Source: Candidatus Moraniibacteriota bacterium (GTDB lineage Bacteria; Patescibacteriota; Minisyncoccia; Moranbacterales; UBA2206). Taken from it: 18,441 nt of DNA. The translations under genes were made by a program, and so were the position numbers. Position 1 is the first letter of the stretch. Each line of letters begins with the position of its first letter. The stretch is taken from contig DMXN01000007.1 of assembly GCA_003482885.1 (NCBI GenBank), forward strand, positions 1 through 18,441. Direction: 5' to 3'. This document shows positions 6,400-13,834 of this stretch, piece after piece. Below the pieces are notes generated by a model. That model did no database searches. It saw only the letters and a list, made by a program, of their open reading frames with translations, and was not told where the DNA came from.

Positions 6400-7734
6400 T
6401 TATTGGCTCATATTATATTCTTTTTTGTATTTCCCCCATTCTTTTTTCGACCAGTCTTTCGGTTTTTCTGTCAATAAATCGCCGGATCCCGGATGCGGAT
6501 ATTTATTGGGAGAATCGTAATTGCTTTTGAAAATATCTTCGCGAATCAAATTATCATTTTTGTCATAAACTTGTTGGGTAAAAGTTGTTTTCATCGAACC
6601 GTCGGGATTTTTTTCTAAGATTGTCGGACCGACAATAGTTGTTTTTCTTCCGTCGGAAGTCCCGTAAAATTGAAAAATCAACTCCGTCCCTTCGATTTTT
6701 GTTTGGATTAAAATATAATTGGGCGTATCGTTTTTAAAACGCAAATCGGGGCGGGGAACATAAACCGTCGCATCCATTCCTTGCGGATTGTAATAACTTA
6801 CCGGATAAGCGTGATTGCGGCGGACGGTGATTTCTAATCCTGAATAAATGGCGGCGCGAAAAGCGGTGGTGGAGACTTGGCAAATTCCTCCGCCAAATTC
6901 CGGTTCGGTTTTGTCTTTTTTGATCACCAACTCTGGAAGATAACCGTGTTCTCCGTCGACTTCTCCCAAAACATTTACGAAAGAAAAATTTTCTCCTGGC
7001 TTAATAAGAATTCCATTGAACCGTTCAGATGCAACCTTGATATTAAAAACTCTGTTTTTCGGCGAACCGCGAAAATTGGAGCGGCCTTCGCCGATTAACG
7101 AATCAATTTCCATATTGTCGACGGAATTGACGGCGATTGCCGGCTCAATTTCTTGATACGGCAGTTCAATGGAATTGGAAGTATTTTTATTTTTGAGATA
7201 GTTCGTCAAAATTTCCAAACTTTTATTTTCATCCAGTTCCAGTCCTTTTTCGCTCAAAGAAAAAACTGAAACTTTTCCGTCTTCCATTTTCAAGCGGGAA
7301 TCCGCCGGTTCTCTATTGATTTTTTTCGCAAGCATTGCGATATAATTTTCCGCCAAGTCTGCGTCTAATTTTACAAAGATTTTTTTCTTAATTTTATTTT
7401 CATGGCGATAATCAAAAGACAAAGCGCAGGCAAGCAATTTTCTATAAGCGCAAAGATTGCCATTTTCTATTTCTGATTTATAGTTTTCATCATAATCAAG
7501 CGAAGCTTCTTTTTTCAACCAATCGGAAATTTCTGATGCCGGCAAAGAAATTTTCGCATCTTTTATTTTTAAAATAAAGTCAGCGGACAATTTAGAGTTT
7601 AATCCTTGAACAGTAAAAAAACCCAAATCAATCTCTTGAGCAAGGCATATTAGGGGAGAGAAAAATAAACTGAATAAAAATACAATTAGCCAAAGGCTGA
7701 TCCGCCTAGAGCGGAAAATATAAAAATATTTCAT
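6400..7734 (-). CDS. VanW-family exported protein
   Basis: A 444-aa protein. Residues 1-33 are a signal peptide/anchor: basic KYFYIFRSRR, a hydrophobic stretch at 12-30, and a possible cleavage after ICLA. The N-terminal half looks like the peptidoglycan-binding-4 type domain often found before VanW. The VanW domain itself follows, with the hallmark GGGICQVSTTAFRAA (about 280-294), RRNHAYPVSYY and GMDATVYVPRPDLRFKN. VanW proteins are exported and linked to the cell wall, but their activity is not settled. ATG 7734 is chosen because a signal peptide starts there and a -10 box lies 6 nt before it; the frame stays open upstream to 7983 but that stretch overlaps hsp20 and reads as non-protein. 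It is transcribed alone from a promoter just beyond the hsp20 terminator. I see no terminator of its own. Confidence 0.9.
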   Translation of the reverse strand: MKYFYIFRSRRISLWLIVFLFSLFFSPLICLAQEIDLGFFTVQGLNSKLSADFILKIKDAKISLPASEISDWLKKEASLDYDENYKSEIENGNLCAYRKLLACALSFDYRHENKIKKKIFVKLDADLAENYIAMLAKKINREPADSRLKMEDGKVSVFSLSEKGLELDENKSLEILTNYLKNKNTSNSIELPYQEIEPAIAVNSVDNMEIDSLIGEGRSNFRGSPKNRVFNIKVASERFNGILIKPGENFSFVNVLGEVDGEHGYLPELVIKKDKTEPEFGGGICQVSTTAFRAAIYSGLEITVRRNHAYPVSYYNPQGMDATVYVPRPDLRFKNDTPNYILIQTKIEGTELIFQFYGTSDGRKTTIVGPTILEKNPDGSMKTTFTQQVYDKNDNLIREDIFKSNYDSPNKYPHPGSGDLLTEKPKDWSKKEWGKYKKEYNMSQ

Positions 7735-7740
7735 AAGGCT

Positions 7741-7769
7741 AGAATACATTAAAAAAAAGTCAAAATCAA
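7741..7769 (-). promoter_or_regulatory. vanW promoter, leaderless spacing
   Basis: On the minus strand: TTGATT (7769-7764), 17-bp spacer, TATTCT (7746-7741), then 6 nt and ATG 7734. The hexamers are only 4/6 matches, but spacing and position equal those of four other genes here. It abuts the T-tract of the hsp20 terminator. Confidence 0.55.
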
Positions 7770-7771
7770 GG

Positions 7772-7803
7772 AAAATAAAAAGCCTCGCATTATGCGAGGC
7801 TTT
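7772..7803 (-). terminator. Rho-independent terminator of hsp20
   Basis: AAAGCCTCGCA (7779-7789) pairs with TGCGAGGCTTT (7793-7803), leaving a TTA loop. On the minus strand the stem is followed by TTTTTATTTT (7781-7772). It lies 27 nt past the hsp20 stop and in front of vanW. Confidence 0.9.
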
Positions 7804-7829
7804 GAAATAAATCGTGAAAATATTTTTTT

Positions 7830-8366
7830 TTAAAATCCCCTTACCTGAATTTTTTTGGCGCGGTTGTTGGCGGCTTTCGGCATTCGGACAGTGAGAATTC
7901 CGTTTTTCATTGACGCTTCGATTTTGTCGGCTATGACATCGACCGGCAGAATCACCGAGCGGGAAAAAGATCCCCAGTAACATTCTTGATAATAATAATT
8001 TTCTTCTTGAATTTGTTCCTCGTTTTTTCTTTCTCCGCGGATAGTGAGCATATCATTATTGATGCTCACATCCAAATCCTCCGGTTTTACTCCGGCAATA
8101 GTGGATTTAATGACAACATCAGTGTCGGTTTGATAAACATCTATGGTGAGCTGTCCTTCATGATCATCTCCGGACAAAGAAGTTTCTTCTCGCGTTTCCC
8201 GCGAAAACTGGCGGGGCGAAGAGTCGGTTGATATTTCCGTTTCTCTTTCTTCATAAAAATCCACACTGGGCTTTATGCTCATCTCATTCTCGCTTGCGTA
8301 ATCATCCGATTTAATTGTTTTCGCTCCGGTAAGTCTTTCAAGGAAGGATCTTTTAATTTTAGTCAT
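7830..8366 (-). CDS. Hsp20/alpha-crystallin small heat-shock protein
   Basis: A 178-aa cytoplasmic ATP-independent chaperone. The N-terminal 65 residues are charged and disordered-looking. The alpha-crystallin domain runs from about 72 to 168: LTIDVYQTDTDVVIKSTIAG, then PEDLDVSINNDMLTIRGERK, then the signature NGILTVRMPK. The C-terminal KIQV supplies the I-x-V motif for oligomerisation. It is monocistronic: its own promoter lies at 8401-8428, immediately beyond the prsW-like gene, and a strong terminator follows. Unlike its neighbours it has a leader of about 28 nt, which might allow separate control; no CIRCE element is visible there. Confidence 0.92.
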   Translation of the reverse strand: MTKIKRSFLERLTGAKTIKSDDYASENEMSIKPSVDFYEERETEISTDSSPRQFSRETREETSLSGDDHEGQLTIDVYQTDTDVVIKSTIAGVKPEDLDVSINNDMLTIRGERKNEEQIQEENYYYQECYWGSFSRSVILPVDVIADKIEASMKNGILTVRMPKAANNRAKKIQVRGF

Positions 8367-8400
8367 AGATTAAAAAAATTATTTATTTAAACTTAATCTA

Positions 8401-8428
8401 ATTATAATCAATTATCAATATTTGGCAA
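8401..8428 (-). promoter_or_regulatory. hsp20 promoter
   Basis: On the minus strand: TTGCCA (8428-8423), 16-bp spacer, TATAAT (8406-8401), a near-consensus sigma70-type promoter. The -10 ends 34 nt before ATG 8366, so this transcript has a leader. Confidence 0.75.
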
Positions 8429-8434
8429 GTCGAT

Positions 8435-8875
8435 TTACAAATAGCTTAAAATCAGGAAATTATAAGCAAAATGTAAAAAAATATTAAAACAAATAATTAA
8501 GACAGATAAAAAAAATAGTTGTTTATATTTTCGTGAAAGAAAAAATCCGGCAAGAGAAGTTGTAAAAACATGAATTAAAAATACGCCTAGAATCAGCAAA
8601 GCGGTTGTTTTTTCAAAAGACAATTGTTTTAAAAATATTTCCGCCGCGGCAAAGCCGAAACCGATTAAGAGACTATTTCGAATTATTTTTTCTTTCGACT
8701 CCAGTTTTAAATAATTATTATAAACAAACGCGTATTTGATTATTTCTTCTATTAATACCGCTGAAAAAAGAAAAATCAAAGAAGTGTTACCGGCGGGCAA
8801 ACCGAAAAAGGGAAGTGTCAGTTCCAAAATCAAAGCTCCTAACGCGGCGATAATTCCTTCAAAAAATGACAGCAT
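8435..8875 (-). CDS. PrsW-like intramembrane metalloprotease, short form
   Basis: A 146-aa polytopic membrane protein, about five hydrophobic segments. It shows the PrsW motif set: EExxK at 43-47 (LIEEIIKY), FxxxE at 75-79 (FAAAE), His102 (LIHVFTT) and HxxxN at 135-139 (HFAYN), where many PrsW proteins have HxxxD. PrsW proteases cut membrane-bound regulators such as anti-sigma factors; the target here is unknown. It is shorter than typical PrsW (about 200 aa or more), so it is a minimal version. It starts 3 nt after the tsaD stop, indicating co-transcription with tsaD. CPBP-type CAAX proteases are a less likely alternative. Confidence 0.7.
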   Translation of the reverse strand: MLSFFEGIIAALGALILELTLPFFGLPAGNTSLIFLFSAVLIEEIIKYAFVYNNYLKLESKEKIIRNSLLIGFGFAAAEIFLKQLSFEKTTALLILGVFLIHVFTTSLAGFFLSRKYKQLFFLSVLIICFNIFLHFAYNFLILSYL

Positions 8876-8878
8876 AGG

Positions 8879-9982
8879 TTATAATTTTAAACTTGCATCG
8901 GCTTCTAAGCTTTGCCAATTTTTTTCTAATTCTTTTTTATTTTTATTTTTCTTCCAACGAAAATAGCCGGCGACGGCGATCATAGCGGAGTTGTCGAGAG
9001 AATATTTGATATCCGGTATTTTATAATTAGTATTCGGCACATTTTTTTCTATCGCTAATCCCAATTGCTCGCGAAGTTTTTGGTTGGCGGAAACTCCGCC
9101 GGCCAAAAGAATTGTTTTTGGCTGATATTTTTTGGCGGCGTTGATAGCCTTATGAATCAAAACATCAATAACGGCTGTTTGAAATTCTTGGCACATTGCT
9201 GAAATGTAGTTTTTATTTTTTAAATTTTCTTGATTTTTTTTCACGGCGTAAAGAACGGCGGTTTTAATTCCGGAAAAAGAGAAATCAAAATTGGCGGATT
9301 TTATCATTGGTCGCGGAAGCGTAATTTTAAATTCATCCGCTATTGTGGCGGATGAAAATTCATCGGCAATTTTCGCCACCGCCGGACCGCCGGGATAGCC
9401 TAATCCGAGAATACGCGCCACTTTATCAAAAGCTTCACCTACTGCATCGTCCAAAGTTTCACCGATAATTTCATAATCCAAATGTTCGCGCATCAAAATC
9501 AATTGCGTATGTCCGCCCGAAACAACCAAGCACAAAATCGGAAATTTCGGGTTTGGATTTTGTTTAGGAATTAGAAATTGGGAATTAGAAATTGCGCTAA
9601 TCTCATCTCTGATGAAATTAGCGTATATATGTCCTTCAATATGATGAATGCCGATGAGCGGTTTTTTCCAAAAGTAAGCCAGAGCTTTGGCAGTAGTTGT
9701 TCCGATTAAAAGCGCGGGAATCAGTCCCGGACCATTAGTGACGGCAATTAAGTCAATATCGGCAGAATTTTTTTCGGCTTTCTCGAGTGCTGTTTCAATT
9801 ACAGGAAGAATATTTTTCAAATGTTCCCGTGCGGCGAGGTTAGGAACGACCCCGCCCCACTTTGAATGCAAAGCGATTTGCGAAGAAACAATATTGGATA
9901 AAACAATAATATTTTTATCATCAGCTTCAATCAAAGAAGCCGCTGTTTCATCGCAAGATGTTTCAATGCCTAGAATAATCAT
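8879..9982 (-). CDS. tsaD: tRNA N6-adenosine threonylcarbamoyltransferase TsaD
   Basis: A 367-aa Kae1/TsaD protein, the catalytic subunit that transfers threonylcarbamoyl to A37 of ANN-decoding tRNAs. Motifs: MIILGIETSCDETAAS at the N-terminus, NLAAREHLKN (48-57), metal-binding HxxxH at 114-118 (HIEGH), VVSGGHTQLI (153-162), FDFSFSGIKTA, LLAGGVSANQKLREQ and DNSAMIA. It is longer than E. coli TsaD because of extra loops: about 16 residues after HIEGHIYANF, encoded by a minisatellite plus hairpin (9567-9623), and about 7 residues before LPRPM, in a 9-residue repeat (IADEFSSAT/IADEFKIT). ATG 9982 is chosen because the conserved N-terminus begins there and a TATAAT lies exactly 6 nt upstream. It heads an operon with the PrsW-like gene. 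Confidence 0.95.
   Translation of the reverse strand: MIILGIETSCDETAASLIEADDKNIIVLSNIVSSQIALHSKWGGVVPNLAAREHLKNILPVIETALEKAEKNSADIDLIAVTNGPGLIPALLIGTTTAKALAYFWKKPLIGIHHIEGHIYANFIRDEISAISNSQFLIPKQNPNPKFPILCLVVSGGHTQLILMREHLDYEIIGETLDDAVGEAFDKVARILGLGYPGGPAVAKIADEFSSATIADEFKITLPRPMIKSANFDFSFSGIKTAVLYAVKKNQENLKNKNYISAMCQEFQTAVIDVLIHKAINAAKKYQPKTILLAGGVSANQKLREQLGLAIEKNVPNTNYKIPDIKYSLDNSAMIAVAGYFRWKKNKNKKELEKNWQSLEADASLKL
9567..9623. repeat. 14-bp tandem repeat plus hairpin inside tsaD
   Basis: GGAATTAGAAATTG occurs twice in perfect tandem (9567-9580, 9581-9594). Directly adjoining is a hairpin: CGCTAAT-CT-CATC (9595-9607) with GATG-AA-ATTAGCG (9611-9623) around a TCT loop. Together they encode the non-conserved insertion after HIEGHIYANF in TsaD. 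The repeat unit is not a multiple of 3 but the reading frame is kept. Confidence 0.85.
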
Positions 9983-9988
9983 AAATTT

Positions 9989-10018
9989 ATTATACATTCC
10001 TTTGGTTTGATTTGGCAA
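9989..10018 (-). promoter_or_regulatory. tsaD promoter, leaderless spacing
   Basis: On the minus strand: TTGCCA (10018-10013), 18-bp spacer, TATAAT (9994-9989), then AAATTT and ATG 9982. The -35 lies back to back with the divergent -35 at 10021. Confidence 0.75.
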
Positions 10019-10020
10019 TT

Positions 10021-10049
10021 TTGTGAAAAACCGGCTTGTTTGATATACT
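10021..10049 (+). promoter_or_regulatory. Promoter of the PAP2 gene, leaderless spacing
   Basis: TTGTGA (10021-10026), 17-bp spacer, TATACT (10044-10049), 6 nt, then ATG 10056. The predicted transcription start falls on the start codon. Confidence 0.7.
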
Positions 10050-10055
10050 GCTATT

Positions 10056-10601
10056 ATGAATTTTATTTATCAAATCGACACCTTCATTCTTCTTGCAATG
10101 GAAAAAATCAGAAGTCCGTTTTTAAACGGGATAATGACCGGTTTCACTTGGCTGGGAAATTGGGAAGTGATTCTGGCGGCGTCGATCGCGCTGGGAATAT
10201 TTTTTTGGAAAAAGAAAAAATATAATTATTTGCCGGCGATTTTTTTGGCGGTGGCGGGAGGGGAGTTGATTGGGAAAATATTAAAATATGTTATTGCAAG
10301 GCAACGGCCGGAAATCATTTCTCATTTGGCTGAAACGAACGGTTTCAGTTTTCCCAGCGGACATAGTTTTATGGCGACTTGTTTTTACGGTTTTTTGATT
10401 TGGGTTTTGAGCAAAGAAATAAAAAATGAACTGGCGAAAAAAACAGTTATAATTTTTATTTTATTTTTAATTCTCGTAATAGGATTTTCCCGAATATATT
10501 TGGGCGTCCATTGGCCCGGCGATGTTCTGGGAGGATTTGTTTTGGGAGTGGCTTGGGTTGCTGTTGCGATTAAATTATCCAGCGCGATAATGCGCGAATA
10601 A
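10056..10601 (+). CDS. PAP2-superfamily membrane phosphatase
   Basis: A 181-aa polytopic membrane protein with the complete PAP2 triad: KX6RP at 77-85 (KYVIARQRP), PSGH at 100-103, and SRX5HX3D at 145-156 (SRIYLGVHWPGD). Bacterial members dephosphorylate lipid substrates such as undecaprenyl pyrophosphate or phosphatidylglycerol phosphate on the outer leaflet of the membrane. The small size and the neighbouring glycosyltransferase favour a role in lipid-carrier recycling for envelope glycans, but the substrate is inferred. It has its own promoter and is followed by a separate promoter for the next gene. Confidence 0.9.
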   Translation: MNFIYQIDTFILLAMEKIRSPFLNGIMTGFTWLGNWEVILAASIALGIFFWKKKKYNYLPAIFLAVAGGELIGKILKYVIARQRPEIISHLAETNGFSFPSGHSFMATCFYGFLIWVLSKEIKNELAKKTVIIFILFLILVIGFSRIYLGVHWPGDVLGGFVLGVAWVAVAIKLSSAIMRE

Positions 10602-10606
10602 AGCAT

Positions 10607-10635
10607 TTGTTTTTTAGCGTATCAAACTGTATTAT
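10607..10635 (+). promoter_or_regulatory. Glycosyltransferase promoter, leaderless spacing
   Basis: TTGTTT (10607-10612), 17-bp spacer, TATTAT (10630-10635), 6 nt, then ATG 10642. It begins 6 nt after the PAP2 stop. Confidence 0.6.
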
Positions 10636-10641
10636 AAAATA

Positions 10642-11823
10642 ATGAAAGTATTATTTTTCAATTATGAATATCCGCCATTGGGCGGAGGGGCGGCGAATGC
10701 TACGGCGTATATTTTGCGGGAGTTTTCAAAACTTGCCGATTCGGAAGTGGATTTGATCACTTCTTCGGCGGATGATAAATATCATTTGGAACCAATCGGC
10801 GGGAATATTAAAATCCATAAATTGCCGATCGGCAAAAATGAAAAAAATCTGCATTTTCAATCGCAAAAAGATTTGCTGGTTTATTCTTGGCGGGCGTATT
10901 TTTTTGCGCGAAAAATGATTAAAAGCGCGCGAAAAGAAAATCGACCGTATAATTTAACGCATTCGTTTTTTACAGTGCCATGCGGATTTTTGTCGATGCT
11001 TTGCAAGTTTCAATTTAATCTCCCCTACATCGTTTCTTTGCGCGGATCAGATGTGCCGGGCTACAGCGACCGATTTGTATTTTTATATAAACTGATTATG
11101 CCTTTGATAAAATTCATTTGGTATAATGCTGATCAAGTCATTTCCAATAGCGAGGGGTTGAAAGAATTGGCGGAAAAAACCAAAACCAAAAAAAAGATCG
11201 GCGTTATTTATAACGGAATAGATATTGATCATTTCCGTCCGGAAGCGAAAAACATTTCGCGAGATAAATTTATCATTACTCCCGGCGCTTCGCGTGTGAC
11301 GGACAGAAAGGGCTTGAATTATCTGATTGAAGCGGTGGCGGTTTTATCGGAGAAATACCCGCAAGTTTATTTGAAAATTATGGGCGATGGAAACGCGCGG
11401 GAAAAGTTGGAACAGTTTGTGAAGAGTTTGGATTTAAATGAAAGAATAGAATTTATCGGGCGCGTTCCGAGAGAGAAAACTTTAAATTTTTATCAGGAAG
11501 CCAGTGTGTTTGTTTTGCCTTCCCTTAACGAAGGAATGAGCAACGCGATGTTGGAAGCTTTGGCGGTCGGACTGCCAATAATTTCCACGAATACCGGTGG
11601 CGCCAGCGAATTGGTATCCGATGGGCAAAACGGATTTATTATTAAATTTAAAGACAGTCAAGATATCGCCGAAAAAATTGAAAAATTGATTTTAGACGAA
11701 GATTTGCGAAAAAAAATGTCCGTCGCCAGCCGAGAATTGGCCGAAAAAATGAGCTGGAAAACTGTGGCGGAAAAATATTTTGAGGAGTATGAAAAAATAG
11801 CAAAAGCAGGCTATGTGAAATAA
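10642..11823 (+). CDS. Family-4 glycosyltransferase (GT-B fold)
   Basis: A 393-aa cytoplasmic enzyme. The N-terminal acceptor domain starts MKVLFFNYEYPPLGGGAAN with the glycine-rich loop of GT4 enzymes. The C-terminal nucleotide-sugar domain has PGASRVTDRKGLNYLIEAV (about 213-232), LKIMGDG, EFIGRVPRE, and the EX7E motif in LPSLNEGMSNAMLEALAVG (about 292-310). GT4 enzymes transfer a sugar from a nucleotide donor, retaining the anomeric configuration, commonly onto lipid-linked or surface glycans. The sugar cannot be predicted. It follows the PAP2 phosphatase; the restriction-modification cassette starts 63 bp after its stop. Confidence 0.9.
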   Translation: MKVLFFNYEYPPLGGGAANATAYILREFSKLADSEVDLITSSADDKYHLEPIGGNIKIHKLPIGKNEKNLHFQSQKDLLVYSWRAYFFARKMIKSARKENRPYNLTHSFFTVPCGFLSMLCKFQFNLPYIVSLRGSDVPGYSDRFVFLYKLIMPLIKFIWYNADQVISNSEGLKELAEKTKTKKKIGVIYNGIDIDHFRPEAKNISRDKFIITPGASRVTDRKGLNYLIEAVAVLSEKYPQVYLKIMGDGNAREKLEQFVKSLDLNERIEFIGRVPREKTLNFYQEASVFVLPSLNEGMSNAMLEALAVGLPIISTNTGGASELVSDGQNGFIIKFKDSQDIAEKIEKLILDEDLRKKMSVASRELAEKMSWKTVAEKYFEEYEKIAKAGYVK

Positions 11824-11857
11824 TTTTTCTCGATTTATTTTTTAGTATAAAACTATT

Positions 11858-11865
11858 TTAACTAA
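11858..11865 (+). repeat. Left copy of TTAACTAA flanking the R-M cassette
   Basis: The same 8 bases occur at 14611-14618, just after the last R-M gene. Together they bracket all three R-M genes. The surroundings are AT-rich, so chance is possible. Confidence 0.35.
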
Positions 11866-11886
11866 GTAATTATAAATTTTTTATTT

Positions 11887-12705
11887 ATGACACAAAATAC
11901 ATTGGATAAAAAAGAGGCTATAAGATCAATAATTCACGCATCAGTTGAATCTTTCTCCGTCGGATTTCAGGGCAGACATGAAGGTGAATTAGAAGATCCA
12001 GAGGGAACGCTAAACATGAAAATTCATAATGTTTTCATCGCTGTTCTCGGTCCAGAAATACAATATTATACTGCTTTAGTGCGTTCACTTGATAGCTCTT
12101 TGGGCAATATGTTGGAAAAAATGGCAATCAATATTGCAAAATTAACATACGAAGTCAAACAAAATGTTGAGGGTCCGCTTAGCTTAAAACAAACTCAAGA
12201 TATGGCTGAGCTGTTAGAAAAATATAAACGAAGAGAAATAACCCCGCCTATGGCGGGAGATTATCAGTTTTTGCGTGTTAAGCCCGCAGACCAATCACTC
12301 GTAACAAAAAGACATGATAGCGATTACTATTTGATTGATAAGGAAACGGGCGATAATTTTTTGATTGAGTTAAAAATTGGAGGCGACCTAGACAATAAGA
12401 AAGCGAGATCCGAAAAGGAAGCATTGCTGGAGCAATTTGCAATTTTATCAAACACATTACCAGAAAATACAAAAATACAAATGTTTTTTGCGACAGCATA
12501 TAACCGCTTTGGCGAAGGAAAACCATGGAAGCAAGAACGAGTTCGACAATATTTTTCAGACGACGAGCTTTTGATTGGAAAAGATTTTTGGGATTTTGTG
12601 TGCAAATCAGACGAGGGATACAGTATTGTCCTTGACGCATACAAGGAAAAAGCCGATCTAATTAAAAAATCACTAGATTCAATTAAGAAAACTTATCTCG
12701 GATAA
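11887..12705 (+). CDS. Type II restriction endonuclease, TdeIII-like
   Basis: A 272-aa protein. The C-terminal half carries a PD-(D/E)XK nuclease core: Asp146 in RHDSDYYLID, then Glu161-Leu-Lys163 in LIELKIGG. This is followed by the TdeIII/MjaII-family pattern LLEQFAIL..., FFATAYNRF, and DDELLIGKDFWDFV near the C-terminus. The N-terminal half (helical, about 1-115) matches the layout of that family. Described members cut GGNCC, but the two partner methylases here modify adenine, so this one probably recognises another site. It is the first gene of a three-gene R-M cassette, 3 nt before the D12 methylase. TATAAA at 11871-11876 may be its -10. Family resemblance is from memory of the fold pattern. 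Confidence 0.75.
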   Translation: MTQNTLDKKEAIRSIIHASVESFSVGFQGRHEGELEDPEGTLNMKIHNVFIAVLGPEIQYYTALVRSLDSSLGNMLEKMAINIAKLTYEVKQNVEGPLSLKQTQDMAELLEKYKRREITPPMAGDYQFLRVKPADQSLVTKRHDSDYYLIDKETGDNFLIELKIGGDLDNKKARSEKEALLEQFAILSNTLPENTKIQMFFATAYNRFGEGKPWKQERVRQYFSDDELLIGKDFWDFVCKSDEGYSIVLDAYKEKADLIKKSLDSIKKTYLG

Positions 12706-12708
12706 TTT

Positions 12709-13830
12709 ATGCATTCACTTATTAAATGGCCTGGCGGAAAATCGAAGGAGTATGAGCAAATTAAAAATCTCATACCAAAACATACTCGATACATCGAGCC
12801 GTTTTTTGGTGGCGGAGCGATATTTTTTAAACTCCAATCTAAAAAAGCAATAATCAATGATATTTGTGTAGAATTGATCGAATTCTATCGTTTCATTAAA
12901 GGCGAAAACGACAAAAAGGAATTTAAAAAATGTTTATATGATTACGCTGATAATTGGGAAAAAATCCCAAAGTATATAAGTATTTTTGAAAATGATTTTA
13001 TCAAACTATATGAAGAATATAAGAATGATAAAAAAACAGAAAAAGAAGTTAAGGAAATAATAATCAAAAAACTTAAAGCGAAGGAAGATCAATTTAATGG
13101 TTTATTTTCACAAAATTTTGCACTTGATCCAAATAATTTACTTCAAGAAGTAATTAAAAATTTAATTTCAAAAATTAGCCGAACTAAAAAAATTGAAAAT
13201 GATCGTGGCAAGTTGCCAGACGGCGATTTACACAAAAACATTGAGACTGCTTTTAGGAGCGGGTTTTATATGCACTTTCGAGATGTAATGAACAAAAACG
13301 GTTCAAAATACAAAACATCTTTGGCAAAAAAAATCTCAAATTATTATTTTATAAGAGAATTTTGCTATGCCTCGATGTTTAGATTTAATGCAAACGGAGA
13401 TTTTAATATTCCCTATGGTGGCATAGCATACAATAATAAAGATTTTAGAAGCAAGGTTGATTACATTCTTAGTGATGAAGTTGGAGAGACATTTAAAAAT
13501 ACAAAAATTTTAAATACCGATTTTGAAAAAATACTTTCTCAAAAAGATTTGAATAAAAATGATTTCATTTTTCTTGATCCTCCGTATGATACCGATTTTA
13601 GTGATTATGAAAAAGCAGTTTTTGATAAAAAAGATCAAGAAAGATTGGCAAAGTGCTTATATAATACAAGGGCTAACTTTATTTTAATTATCAAAAAAAC
13701 TCCCTTTATTCATGATTTATATAAAAATAAAAAAGGAATTAAAATAGATAGTTTTGAAAAAACATATCTCTACAATATGAAAGGCAGAAATGATAGAGAG
13801 GTTGAACACCTTGTTATTTATAATTTCTAG
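12709..13830 (+). CDS. DNA N6-adenine methyltransferase, D12 (alpha) class
   Basis: A 373-aa Dam-like methylase. AdoMet-binding motifs come first: IKWPGGKSK (5-13) and EPFFGGGAIFF (30-40). The catalytic DPPYD is at 290-294, so the motif order is that of the alpha class. A target-recognition region of about 170 residues lies before FCYASMFRFNANGDFNIPYG, which is conserved in D12 enzymes. The end (GRNDREVEHLVIYNF) is also typical. It protects the host from the adjacent TdeIII-like nuclease by methylating adenine. It is longer than Dam (about 280 aa) owing to a lysine-rich insertion at about 75-180. It starts 3 nt after the nuclease stop and ends 4 nt before the second methylase. Confidence 0.9.
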   Translation: MHSLIKWPGGKSKEYEQIKNLIPKHTRYIEPFFGGGAIFFKLQSKKAIINDICVELIEFYRFIKGENDKKEFKKCLYDYADNWEKIPKYISIFENDFIKLYEEYKNDKKTEKEVKEIIIKKLKAKEDQFNGLFSQNFALDPNNLLQEVIKNLISKISRTKKIENDRGKLPDGDLHKNIETAFRSGFYMHFRDVMNKNGSKYKTSLAKKISNYYFIREFCYASMFRFNANGDFNIPYGGIAYNNKDFRSKVDYILSDEVGETFKNTKILNTDFEKILSQKDLNKNDFIFLDPPYDTDFSDYEKAVFDKKDQERLAKCLYNTRANFILIIKKTPFIHDLYKNKKGIKIDSFEKTYLYNMKGRNDREVEHLVIYNF

Positions 13831-13834
13831 CCAG

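Noticed and set aside
7735..7983. N-terminal extension of vanW
   Set aside because: It overlaps hsp20 and its terminator, and the translation is low-quality. The signal peptide and -10 spacing fix the start at 7734.
8885..10018. Start of tsaD at 10018 or at the ATG 8 codons later
   Set aside because: The conserved protein begins MIILGIETSCDET at 9982, and the upstream stretch contains the -35 and -10 boxes.
10582..10617. Terminator after the PAP2 gene (CGCG-ATAATG-CGCG then a T-rich run)
   Set aside because: The stem is only 4-5 bp, it lies in the coding end, and the T-run is separated from it and better explained as the next promoter's upstream part.
13790..13834. Earlier ATG for the beta-class methylase
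   Set aside because: It would overlap the D12 gene, and the added residues do not look like family sequence; ATG 13835 follows the preceding stop by 4 nt.
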